NCBI RefSeq assembly: GCF_036010505.1
Contig: NZ_CP108569.1
Location: forward strand, 496,001-560,000
Origin: Streptomyces sp. NBC_01197
GTDB taxonomy: Bacteria > Actinomycetota > Actinomycetes > Streptomycetales > Streptomycetaceae
DNA: 64,000 nucleotides
Reading direction: 5' to 3'
The notes under the pieces are model-generated. The model ran no database searches, was not told the origin of the DNA, and saw only the letters and a program-made list of their open reading frames with translations. The position numbers were made by a program, and so were the translations under genes. This document shows, in pieces, positions 56,448 through 64,000 of this stretch. The first letter of the stretch is position 1. Each line of letters starts with the position of its first letter.

Positions 56448-57200
56448 TCAGGAGCCGGGGCGCCGCATGAGGCGGTCGCGCAGCGCCCTGGCGTGGCGTC
56501 TGCTCACCTGGAGTTCGGTCGCACCGACCCGGACGCTCATGGAGCCCGCTTCCAGGCGGAGTTCGTCGACGCGGTCCAGCGCCACGAGATGGCTGCGGTG
56601 GATCCGGACGAATCCGCGTGAGCGCCAGCGCTCCTCCAGCGCGGAGAGCGGGACGCGCACGAGATGGCTGCCGTCGGCGGTGTGCAGCCGTGCGTAGTCT
56701 CCGTGGGCCTCGGCGTAGGTGATGTCGCTGACGGCGACGAAACGGACGACACCGCCGAGTTCGACGGGGATCTGGTCGGCGCCGGCGTCCAGTACGGGGG
56801 CCGCCCGGTCGGAGACGAGTTCGGCGACCCGGCGCACGGCCTCGGCGAGGCGTTCCCTGCGGACCGGTTTCAGTACGTAGTCGACGGCTTTGAGGTCGAA
56901 GGCCTGCACGGCGAAACCCTCGTGCGCGGTGACGAAGACGATCAGCGGGGGCCGGGTGAACCCCGCGAGCAGCTGGGCGATGTCGAGACCGGTGAGCCCG
57001 GCCATGTGGATATCGAGGAAGACGACGTCGACGGCCGCCGCTTCATCGGCCGCCGGGCCGAGCGCGCCACCGATGCGGCGCAGCGCTTCGGTGGCGCTCA
57101 GCGCGCCCTCCGCGCTGCGGACCCGGGGGTCGCTGCGGAGCAGATAGAGAAGCTCTTCGAGAGCGGGCTCCTCGTCGTCCACGGCCAGTACGCGCAGCAT
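56448..57200 (-). CDS. LytTR-family response regulator
   Basis: A 250-residue regulator. Receiver domain with phosphoacceptor Asp63 (VVFLDIHMAGLTG), acidic pocket at 8-10 and Lys in VDYVLKPVRRERL; LytTR DNA-binding domain (about 145-245, VRFVAVSDITYAEAHGDYARLHTADG, RSRGFVRIHRSHLVAL). Heads the RR-DUF485-symporter-kinase set. TACACT (57208-57213) seven bases upstream suggests leaderless expression. Confidence 0.93.
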   Translation of the reverse strand: MLRVLAVDDEEPALEELLYLLRSDPRVRSAEGALSATEALRRIGGALGPAADEAAAVDVVFLDIHMAGLTGLDIAQLLAGFTRPPLIVFVTAHEGFAVQAFDLKAVDYVLKPVRRERLAEAVRRVAELVSDRAAPVLDAGADQIPVELGGVVRFVAVSDITYAEAHGDYARLHTADGSHLVRVPLSALEERWRSRGFVRIHRSHLVALDRVDELRLEAGSMSVRVGATELQVSRRHARALRDRLMRRPGS

Positions 57201-57262
57201 GGCCCGGAGTGTACGACCTGGCGGGGCGTGCGGCGGACCGGGAAGCCGTGGGGGCTGCGGCC

Positions 57263-58102
57263 TCAGATGCCGTAGACGCGTGCGGCGGTGGACCCGAGCA
57301 CCTGGGCGCGCTCCGCCTCGCTGAGCCGACTGGTCAACCGGTGTGCGGTGGCGACGACTTCACCGTAGGAAGCCATGAGGGTGCAGACCGGCCAGTCCGA
57401 TCCGAACATCAGCCGGCCGGGGCCGAAGGCTTCGAGCACCGCGTCGGCGTACGGGCGGAGTCCGTCCGTCGTCCAGCCCGGGCCCGCTTCGGCGACCATG
57501 CCGGAGAGCTTGCAGACGGTGTTGGGGCGGGCCGCCAGGGCGCGTACGTCGGATGCCCAGGGCTGGAGCGCGCCGTCGGCGATGGGCGGCTTTCCCAGGT
57601 GATCGAGTACGAAGGTGAGTTCGGGGAGCTGTGCGGCGACGGCGGCGGCGACGGGCAGCTGGTGGTGGAGCACGATCAGGTCGTAGGCAAGACCGGCCGC
57701 CGCGACGGCGGCGAGCCCGCGCCGGACATCGGGGCGCAGCAGCCAGCCGGGGTCCGGTTCGCCCTGCACCTGATGGCGGATGCCGACCAGGCTCTGCCCG
57801 CCGGGCAGTTCACGCATCGCGGCGAGAGTGTCCACGATCCCGGGGTCGGTGAGATCGGTCCAGCCGACGACTCCGGCGACCAGATCGCTCTGCCCGGCCA
57901 GGGCCAGGAACTCGGGGGTCTCCTCGGCGACGGTGACGGTCTGGACGAGGACGGTGGCCGCCACGCCCGCGGCCCGGGCCTGCGGCGCGATTTCACCGAG
58001 CGTGAAGTCCCGGCGCAGCGGGGCGAGTTCCGGCCCGGTGATCCAGTCCTGGTCGCGTACGGCGAGGTCCCACACATGGTGGTGGGCGTCGATGATCCGC
58101 AT
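57263..58102 (-). CDS. Amidohydrolase-2 lactonase (L-fuconolactonase-like)
   Basis: A 279-residue TIM-barrel hydrolase. MRIIDAHHHVWDLAVRDQDWI, VGIRHQVQGEPDPGWLLRPDV, FVLDHLGKPPIADG, VCKLSGMVAEA and LMFGSDWPVCTLMASY match L-fucono-1,5-lactonases and related sugar-acid lactonases. Six bases downstream of a fucose-dehydrogenase-like reductase, which supports the lactonase role. Confidence 0.83.
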   Translation of the reverse strand: MRIIDAHHHVWDLAVRDQDWITGPELAPLRRDFTLGEIAPQARAAGVAATVLVQTVTVAEETPEFLALAGQSDLVAGVVGWTDLTDPGIVDTLAAMRELPGGQSLVGIRHQVQGEPDPGWLLRPDVRRGLAAVAAAGLAYDLIVLHHQLPVAAAVAAQLPELTFVLDHLGKPPIADGALQPWASDVRALAARPNTVCKLSGMVAEAGPGWTTDGLRPYADAVLEAFGPGRLMFGSDWPVCTLMASYGEVVATAHRLTSRLSEAERAQVLGSTAARVYGI

Positions 58103-58108
58103 CGGCTC

Positions 58109-59080
58109 TCAGTCCTCCCCCAGCGCGGCGAGCTCGTCCCAGAGTTCCTCCGGTATGCCGAGCCGCAGCATCTCGGCGGCGTCGCGCACCTCGGCGGCCG
58201 AGCGGGTGCCGACGAGCACACTCGCCACCGCCGGGTGGCGCCGGGGAAACTGGAGGGCGGCGGCGCGCAGGGGTATCCCGTACCGTGCGCAGATGTCCTT
58301 CATCCGCAGCGCCCGGTCGAGGACGCCGGCGGGCGCCGCCCCGTAGTCGTACGGTGCGCCCGGCCTGGGGTCGGCCAGCAGGCCGGAGTTGAAGACGCCT
58401 CCGACGACGACGCTCCTGCCGCGCGCCTGCGCCTCGGGCAGCAGAGTGTCCAGGGCGGACCGGTCGAGCAGTGTGCAGCGCCCCGCGCAGAGCACCACGT
58501 CGGCATCGGTGTCGCGGAGGAAGCGGGTGAGCATCGCCGTCTGGTTCATCCCGGCGCCGATCGCGCCGAGCATCCCCTCCGAGCGCAGCTGCTCCAGCAT
58601 GGGGTAGGCGTGCCGGAAGGCGTCCTCGGCGTGGTCGTCGGGGTCGTGCAGATAGGCGATGTCGATCCGGTCGGTGCCGAGCCGGGCCAGGCTGTCCTCG
58701 ATACTGCGCCGCACCCCGTCCGCGCTGAAGTCCCAGACCCGGTGGTGGGTCGCGGGGACGGCGAACCCGTTTCCGGTGTCGTCACCCTCATCCGGCCCCG
58801 GCTCCAGCAGTCGTCCGACCTTGGTCGACAGCACGTAATCGGCGCGGGGCCGCTCGCGCAGTGCGCCGCCGAGCCTGCGCTCGGAGAGGCCCAGCCCGTA
58901 GTGCGGAGCGGTGTCGAAGTACCGGAGCCCCGCATCCCAGGCGGCATCCACTGCCTCGCTGGCCTCCGCCGGGCCCACCGGGGTGAAGAGATTGCCGATC
59001 CCGGCTGCCCCGAAGGACAGCTCGGTGATGTCGACCGTGCTGTTTCCGATCTTGTTGCGCCGCATGACACGAATATTCAT
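58109..59080 (-). CDS. Aldo/keto reductase, L-fucose/D-threo-aldose 1-dehydrogenase type
   Basis: A 323-residue NAD(P)-dependent reductase fold. Catalytic tetrad Asp56 and Tyr61 (RYFDTAPHYG), Lys87 (LSTKVG), His145 (AYLHDPDD). Sequence style (FGAAGIGNLFTPVGPAEASEAVDAAWDAG, GNGFAVPATHHRVWDFSADGVRRSIEDSL) is that of aldose 1-dehydrogenases that oxidise L-fucose or D-arabinose to lactones. ATG 59065 is an alternative start. Likely pairs with the lactonase. Confidence 0.85.
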   Translation of the reverse strand: MNIRVMRRNKIGNSTVDITELSFGAAGIGNLFTPVGPAEASEAVDAAWDAGLRYFDTAPHYGLGLSERRLGGALRERPRADYVLSTKVGRLLEPGPDEGDDTGNGFAVPATHHRVWDFSADGVRRSIEDSLARLGTDRIDIAYLHDPDDHAEDAFRHAYPMLEQLRSEGMLGAIGAGMNQTAMLTRFLRDTDADVVLCAGRCTLLDRSALDTLLPEAQARGRSVVVGGVFNSGLLADPRPGAPYDYGAAPAGVLDRALRMKDICARYGIPLRAAALQFPRRHPAVASVLVGTRSAAEVRDAAEMLRLGIPEELWDELAALGED

Positions 59081-59084
59081 CGGA

Positions 59085-60461
59085 TCACTTCAGGGCGTCA
59101 ACACCCTTGCGTGATCTCTCGTGCGTTGCTTGCAGCAGTTCGGCCAGCTCGTCCGAGAAACACTGGGCGAGCCGTCCCGCGTCCGGCACCGCCTTGCCGT
59201 CCGCCACCAAGCCGACATGGACCCGCCCGCCGTAGGCGGACAGCGCGACGGCGAGCGACTGCCCGTGCGCGAGCGGCGCCAGCGGGTAGAGCTCCCGGAG
59301 CGGGCAGCCGCCGAGCGACAGCGTCGAGCGTGGCAGCGGCACGCTGGTCACCAGGACGTCGAAGAGCATCCGCGCCGCGCTCCCGGCCAGTTGGGCGCCC
59401 ACCCGGTGGGCCAGCGGGGGGAGCCGGTCCGCCAGCACGGCCACCGCACCGGCGCCGCGCGCGGGTCCGGCCGCCTTGTTGCGGTCCATGGCGGAACGGA
59501 CCCGGCACAGCCTGCGCCACGCGTCGGGTTCCGAGACCGGCAGCCCGAGCAGATACGCGGACAGCTTGTTCGCCGAGCCGGGCGGGGAGCCGGGGCGCCG
59601 CCGGGACACCGGCACGAGGGCCCGCGGATCGGCTCCGGGCAGCCGCTCACCGCGCTCCAGGATCCAGCGGCGCAGCCCACCCGCGACCACCGCGAGCAGC
59701 ACGTCGTTGGCGGTGCCGCCCGCCTCCCTGCGCACCCGCAGCACGTCGTCCTGGTCGAGCACGGCGGTGGCGAGCCGCCGGGTGCCGCTGGAACTGGCGG
59801 CCAGCGCGGACCCGGCCCACAGATCGATACGGCTTGCGCGCATGACGGAGGCGCCGATCCCCACGGCCCGGCCCAGCTCCTCGATCCGCTCCCGGGCGAA
59901 CCCGGCGAACTGACCGGGTCCCGGCAGCCACGAGCGCGGCGGCACGGGACGCGCCTTCCTGCCGTCGGCGCCGCGCCCGCCGGCGATCTGGTCGAAGATC
60001 CCGGCCCCGATCGCCACGGCCCGCATCCCGTCGGCCAGCGCGTGGTGCAGCTTGACCAGGACGGCGAAGGGGTCGCCGGAGCGCCCGGTCAGGACGTACA
60101 TCTCCCAGGGCGGGCGTCCGCGTTCCAGTGGCCGTTCCATCAGCTCCCCCGCGAGCCGGTTTGCCCCGGTGGCGAAGTGGCCTTCGGGCAGGACGACGTG
60201 CCGCACATGACGGCGTACGTCGAATTGCTTGTCCTCGGACCAGGCCGCGCCGCCGAGCGGCAGCAGCACCGGGCGTACGCACATCCGCAGCCGGGGGATC
60301 GCGGCGGCGCGCTCCGCCAGCAGGTCCATGACCTCCTGCGGGCCTGGCCCCGGGGCCGGACCCGGCCCGAAGACCGCGAGTGCCCCGAGGTGCATGGGGT
60401 GCTCGGCGGATTCGAGGTGCCAGAACGCGAGATCAAGCGGGGCCAGCAGCTCGGAGCTCAA
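59085..60461 (-). CDS. Wax ester synthase / diacylglycerol acyltransferase (WS/DGAT)
   Basis: A 458-residue acyltransferase that makes triacylglycerol or wax esters. Active-site motif HHALADG at about 139-145; PLDLAFWHLES near the start; RGRPPWEMYVLTG and the late VTSVPLPRSTLSLGGCPLRELYPLAPL are family motifs. TTG 60461 (with GAGG five bases upstream) begins just before the conserved PLD block and is preferred over TTG 60563. Confidence 0.88.
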   Translation of the reverse strand: MSSELLAPLDLAFWHLESAEHPMHLGALAVFGPGPAPGPGPQEVMDLLAERAAAIPRLRMCVRPVLLPLGGAAWSEDKQFDVRRHVRHVVLPEGHFATGANRLAGELMERPLERGRPPWEMYVLTGRSGDPFAVLVKLHHALADGMRAVAIGAGIFDQIAGGRGADGRKARPVPPRSWLPGPGQFAGFARERIEELGRAVGIGASVMRASRIDLWAGSALAASSSGTRRLATAVLDQDDVLRVRREAGGTANDVLLAVVAGGLRRWILERGERLPGADPRALVPVSRRRPGSPPGSANKLSAYLLGLPVSEPDAWRRLCRVRSAMDRNKAAGPARGAGAVAVLADRLPPLAHRVGAQLAGSAARMLFDVLVTSVPLPRSTLSLGGCPLRELYPLAPLAHGQSLAVALSAYGGRVHVGLVADGKAVPDAGRLAQCFSDELAELLQATHERSRKGVDALK

Positions 60462-60601
60462 CAGAACCTCGATGTCGTCGGGAGCCGGTGCCGCGAGTGC
60501 CGCGAGGGTACGGACAGATACCCGGGATGCAGCAGTTAGGCCCCATGAGTCAGTTACGGTCAAGTACTACATCGATACTGACAGTTACTGCCTGGTATCC
60601 G

Positions 60602-62674
60602 TCACATCGCCGTACTGTCCGGCACCGCGAATTCACTCCAGACACACTTGCCGTTGCCCCGGGACTCGACCCCCCACCGGTCCGCGAGCCTGTCCACCAG
60701 CAGCAGCCCGCGTCCGGACACCCCCGTCTCCCCCGCGTCCCGGCGGCGCGGCAGCACGCTTGAGCAGTCGTCGACCTCGACCCGCAGCCTGCGGTGCGGC
60801 CGGGAGAGCACCCTGAGGGTGATCACCGCCTCGCCCTCGGTGTGCGTCAGGGCGTTGGTCATCAGCTCGTCGGCGGCCAGCTCGATGTCGTCGGCACGCT
60901 CCGCGGCGCCCCAGGCCCGTACCGCCGCACGCACCGTGTGACGCGCGGCGGTCAGCGCGTCGGAATCGGACTGCCCCACGCGCTGCTGGAGCCTGCCACC
61001 GCTCTGCGGGGCGTCCAGACCCTGTCTGCGCAGCAGCAGCAGCGCGACGTCGTCGGCGCCGCCCCACTCGTCGGCCACATCGCACAGCTGGTCGGCGAGC
61101 AGCTGAAGATCCCGGGGGCCGCCCTGGACCACCGTGGCGAGCCGCCGCGTCCCGTCGTCCAGATCGGTGCCCGGCTCCTCCACCAGCCCGTCGGTGAAGA
61201 GCAGCAGGGTGTGCCCAGGGTCCAGTTCCAGGGTGGTGACCGGGTAGTCGAGCCGGGCGAACTCGGCCGAGAGCCCCAGCGGCAGCCCGCCGTCCACCGT
61301 CACCCGGCGACAGGTGCCGTCGGGTGCCCGCAGCAGCGGATCGACATGCCCGGCGCGGACCAGCTGGACCACTCCGGTCGCCAGGTCGACCTCCGCGTAC
61401 AGACAGGTCGCGAAGCGGTCGGTGTCCAGCTCGTGCAGGAAGTCGGAGGCCCGCGCGATCACGGTCGCCGGGCTGTGCCCCTCGGCGGCGTACGCCCGCA
61501 GCACGATGCGCAACTGGCCCATGACGGCGGCCGCATGGGTGTCGTGCCCCTGCACATCCCCGATGATCATGCCGAATCTGCCGCTGGGCAGCGGGATCAC
61601 GTCGTACCAGTCGCCGCCGATGTCACGGCCCATCCCGGCGGACCGGTAGCGGACCGCGACCTGTCCGCCGGTGACCTCGGGTATCCGGCGCGGCAGCATG
61701 GCCTGCTGGAGCCCCTGGGCGAGGTCGTGCTCCTGCTCGTAGAGCACGGCCCGCTGGAGGCTCTGCCCGATGGAGCTGCCGAGGGCGATCAGCAGGTCGC
61801 GTTCGTCCGCGCTGAAGCCGACCTTGTCGCGGTAGAGCAGGCCGATCGCGCCGATCGGCCTGGCCTGCGCGATCAGGGGGAGGTAGGCGGCCGACGTGAT
61901 ACCGAGGCTCTTGATGTGGGGCCACAGCCGGGGGTACGAGACAGCGAAGTCGTGCGCGGACTCGATGAAACGGGGCGCGAAGGTCCGGATCACCTCGCCC
62001 ATCGGGTACTGCTCGTCCACCCGGGTGTAGCGGGTGCCTGGCACAAAGCTTCCCGCGGGCCCGTCCGCGACCAGCCGGATCCGCCCGCCGTCGACGAGTC
62101 CCAGCACCAGGCTGGTCGCGCCGAGATATTCGAGTCCGCGGGCCTCGTTGAGCACGTCGATGACGTCCTGGACGGTACGGGCATGGGCCAGGGCCGCGGT
62201 GGTGTCCTCGACGACGCTGGTTCTCCGCCGGCCCTCGTCGTCCAGGGCGATACGGACCGAGGCGTCCGCGAGTTCCTGGGCCGCGTGCCTGACGATGCCG
62301 ATGATCCGGTGAGGACGGCCCGTGATGTCGCGCCGGACGACGCCCTGCGTATGGGTCCAGCGCAGTGAACCGTCGCGGCGGCGGATGCGGAAGTAGGCAC
62401 CGTAGAACGTGGCCCCGCTCTTGAGCGCCCGGGACACCATGGCATCCAGCCGGGTCGACTCATCGGGCGGCACCCGGCGGGCGAGCGCCTCCGGATGACC
62501 GTTGTACTCGTCGGCGTAGAGGTCGAAAACGTCAAGGGCGGCCTGATCGAGGTGCATCAGCCCGGTGTCGAGATCCCAGTCGAAGCTGCCCATGCGGTTG
62601 AGGGCAAGGCTCAGATCGGGGTGGGCGGGCCAGTCCGCCGGTAGCGACAGGGCGCCCTCTGCCCGTTCAACCAT
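60602..62674 (-). CDS. PAS-GAF-SpoIIE phosphatase-HATPase signalling protein
   Basis: A 690-residue soluble four-module protein: PAS (about 20-135), GAF (about 155-305), PP2C-type SpoIIE phosphatase (MGRDIGGDWYDVIPLPSGRFGMIIGDVQGHD, FTDGLVEEPGTDLDDG, GGADDVALLLL), and a C-terminal anti-sigma-like HATPase kinase (DDIELAADELMTNALTHTEGE, GRGLLLVDRLADRWGV). Such proteins both dephosphorylate anti-anti-sigma factors and phosphorylate them. ATG 62674 chosen; TTG 62701 is possible. Confidence 0.92.
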   Translation of the reverse strand: MVERAEGALSLPADWPAHPDLSLALNRMGSFDWDLDTGLMHLDQAALDVFDLYADEYNGHPEALARRVPPDESTRLDAMVSRALKSGATFYGAYFRIRRRDGSLRWTHTQGVVRRDITGRPHRIIGIVRHAAQELADASVRIALDDEGRRRTSVVEDTTAALAHARTVQDVIDVLNEARGLEYLGATSLVLGLVDGGRIRLVADGPAGSFVPGTRYTRVDEQYPMGEVIRTFAPRFIESAHDFAVSYPRLWPHIKSLGITSAAYLPLIAQARPIGAIGLLYRDKVGFSADERDLLIALGSSIGQSLQRAVLYEQEHDLAQGLQQAMLPRRIPEVTGGQVAVRYRSAGMGRDIGGDWYDVIPLPSGRFGMIIGDVQGHDTHAAAVMGQLRIVLRAYAAEGHSPATVIARASDFLHELDTDRFATCLYAEVDLATGVVQLVRAGHVDPLLRAPDGTCRRVTVDGGLPLGLSAEFARLDYPVTTLELDPGHTLLLFTDGLVEEPGTDLDDGTRRLATVVQGGPRDLQLLADQLCDVADEWGGADDVALLLLRRQGLDAPQSGGRLQQRVGQSDSDALTAARHTVRAAVRAWGAAERADDIELAADELMTNALTHTEGEAVITLRVLSRPHRRLRVEVDDCSSVLPRRRDAGETGVSGRGLLLVDRLADRWGVESRGNGKCVWSEFAVPDSTAM

Positions 62675-62791
62675 GCGATCACTCTGCCATGGTTTGTCCA
62701 ATTATTCGAGGGATCCTCACCCTCGAAGGGAACACTCGTTCCCTTTCTGTGGGGCCAGGAAGGACGGAAACTCGGAGGGCAGGAGGCGGAA

Positions 62792-62835
62792 GGGGTCTGC
62801 CGGGATGAGCACCCCGGCGGACTCCGGCAGACCCC
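62792..62835. terminator. Hairpin terminator after the GH29 gene
   Basis: GGGGTCTGCCGG (62792-62803) pairs perfectly with 62824-62835; 12-bp stem just beyond the minus-strand stop at 62843. Confidence 0.8.
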
Positions 62836-62842
62836 GGCGCTG

Positions 62843-64000
62843 CTATCTGCTCTGCTCGACCCTGAAGACCCAGGCGTACTCGCCGGCGGAGCGCGCGCCC
62901 GCGGGTACGTCGATCACCAGTTTGTCCCCGCTCGTACGCCAGGTGAGCGGCCGCCGGTAACCGAGCATGGTCACCCGGTCCCCGCTGCGGATCGGCACCG
63001 GCGCCTCGACGGTCAGCGTGGCGCCCGGCCGGACCAGCGAGTGGATGTAGAACGCCTTGCCGGGCCGGACCGTGAAGCGCAGATCGTCACCGAGTTGGGG
63101 CATCCGCGCCCAGTAGGTGGAGCCGTGGATCGCCTCGCCGTTGACCTCCAGCCATTTACCGGTCTGCCGCAGCCTGGTCTGCATGATCTCCGGGATGGTG
63201 CCGTCCGCGCGCGGCCCGATGTCGAGGAGGAAGTTGCCGTTCTTGCTCGATGTGTCGATGAGCGTGTGCACGATCTCCTCCGCCGACATGTACATGCTGT
63301 CAGGGGTGGCCTGGTTGTAGCCGTAGCTGTAGGGGTCGAGCCCCCGGCTGGCCTCCCACTTGTCGGTGACGATGGAGTCGTACGTCGCGTACTCGGGGGT
63401 CGTGAAGTCGTGCGGCCCGATGCCGGACCGGTTGTTGACGGCGACCCCGATCGGCCGGGCCCGGTCCTTGGCGTTGTTGTAGTACTCGGCCATCACCCGG
63501 TGGCTGTCGTTCGGCCCGCCGATGTCGCACCAGAGCACCTCGGGGTCGTACCCGTGGATCAGCTCCAGCATCTGCGGGGCCTGGTAGTCCTTGATGTAGT
63601 CCTTGCCCGCCGTGTAGCCGGTGTACGGGACGGGCTCCAGGGTGTACGGATTGCGCGGCGGATAGAGCTGCCCGCTCCAGGGGTTGTCCGGGTTGAACCA
63701 CTCCGGCATCGAGAAGTACAGCCCCCGGTGCAGCTCCGGCGCGTACCGGCGGGAGGCGTCGAACAACTCCTTGACCAGATCGCGCTTCGGCCCCATCTTC
63801 ACGGCGTTGCGGTCGGAGACCTTGGTGTCCCACAGCGCGAAGCCCTCATGGTGCTTGGAGGTGAGCACGTGGTACTGCGCCCCGGCGTCCCGGAACAGCT
63901 CGACCCAGGAGCGCGGATCGAACTTCTCCGCCGTGAACCTCGGGATGAAGTCGTCGTAGTTGAAGTTCTCGCCGTAGACATCGCGGTGGTGGGCGTACGT
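62843..64000 (-). CDS. GH29 alpha-L-fucosidase (5' part beyond window)
   Basis: At least 385 residues visible of a family 29 fucosidase that removes alpha-L-fucose. FTAEKFDPRSWVELFRDAGA, LTSKHHEGFALWDTKVSDRNAVKMGPKRDLV, YIKDYQAPQMLELIHGYDPEVLWCDIGGPND (with the nucleophile Asp in LWCDIGG) and NGNFLLDIGPRADGTIPEIMQTRL are diagnostic. A C-terminal beta-sandwich follows. The start and any signal peptide lie to the right of the window. Fits with the fucose dehydrogenase/lactonase pair nearby. Confidence 0.93.
   Translation of the reverse strand, partial: TYAHHRDVYGENFNYDDFIPRFTAEKFDPRSWVELFRDAGAQYHVLTSKHHEGFALWDTKVSDRNAVKMGPKRDLVKELFDASRRYAPELHRGLYFSMPEWFNPDNPWSGQLYPPRNPYTLEPVPYTGYTAGKDYIKDYQAPQMLELIHGYDPEVLWCDIGGPNDSHRVMAEYYNNAKDRARPIGVAVNNRSGIGPHDFTTPEYATYDSIVTDKWEASRGLDPYSYGYNQATPDSMYMSAEEIVHTLIDTSSKNGNFLLDIGPRADGTIPEIMQTRLRQTGKWLEVNGEAIHGSTYWARMPQLGDDLRFTVRPGKAFYIHSLVRPGATLTVEAPVPIRSGDRVTMLGYRRPLTWRTSGDKLVIDVPAGARSAGEYAWVFRVEQSR

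Overview
The window is high-GC actinobacterial DNA, almost certainly from a Streptomyces chromosome. Supporting signs are strong third-position G/C bias with long open antisense frames, frequent GTG/TTG starts, many leaderless-looking starts, and recognisable Streptomyces loci: egtABCD, a sdhCAB set with a divergent LysR gene, an rmdA-type PAS-GGDEF-EAL gene, DUF574 methyltransferase, DUF4239 and orphan PemK families. Gene density is normal and no tRNA, rRNA or CRISPR array was seen. The region looks like a chromosome arm or accessory-rich area, with an IS630 element, a transposase remnant and a truncated ArsR gene.

Layout. 1-5711 (minus): an accessory chaperone operon dnaK-grpE-cbpA-cbpM-clpB, tightly coupled by ATGA overlaps; clpB runs off the left edge. 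6101-7839: a divergent PucR/CdaR regulator whose N-terminus may be frameshifted. 8351-10264: a MerA/Lpd-like flavin oxidoreductase divergent from a thioredoxin gene. 10386-13298: thiolase, secreted GH18 protein and an orphan PemK/MazF protein. 13561-17853: the egtABCD ergothioneine operon. 17828-20691: an orphan ABC sugar-binding lipoprotein, dodecin, an LLM monooxygenase and a broken arsR with an intact palindrome. 20777-22071: a class I DAHP synthase preceded by an aromatic-residue leader peptide and a terminator hairpin (candidate attenuator). 22158-26551: APC permease and UvrA paralogue. 26612-31008: sdhCAB and LysR. 31046-34038: DUF574 methyltransferase coupled to the c-di-GMP gene rmdA. 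34356-36943: proline-rich membrane protein, DUF4239 protein, universal stress protein and ECF sigma factor.

37060-50684 is the most coherent accessory locus: a LacI regulator, a sugar ABC importer without ATPase, a GH13 alpha-glucosidase and two large secreted beta-helix proteins that look like GH87 mycodextranases/alpha-1,3-glucanases. Together they suggest extracellular attack on fungal-type alpha-glucan, uptake of oligosaccharides and intracellular hydrolysis. An IS630 copy (47480-48612) sits between the two divergent GH87-like genes. The element TTGCGCTC recurs in front of lacI and both GH87-like genes.

50882-64000: an unknown small protein; an Old-Yellow-Enzyme-like oxidoreductase with its TetR gene and a perfect 23-nt palindrome; a LytTR response regulator / DUF485 / SSS symporter / LytS kinase operon; a two-gene fucose-type dehydrogenase-lactonase pair; a WS/DGAT acyltransferase; a four-domain SpoIIE phosphatase; and a GH29 alpha-L-fucosidase that runs off the right edge.
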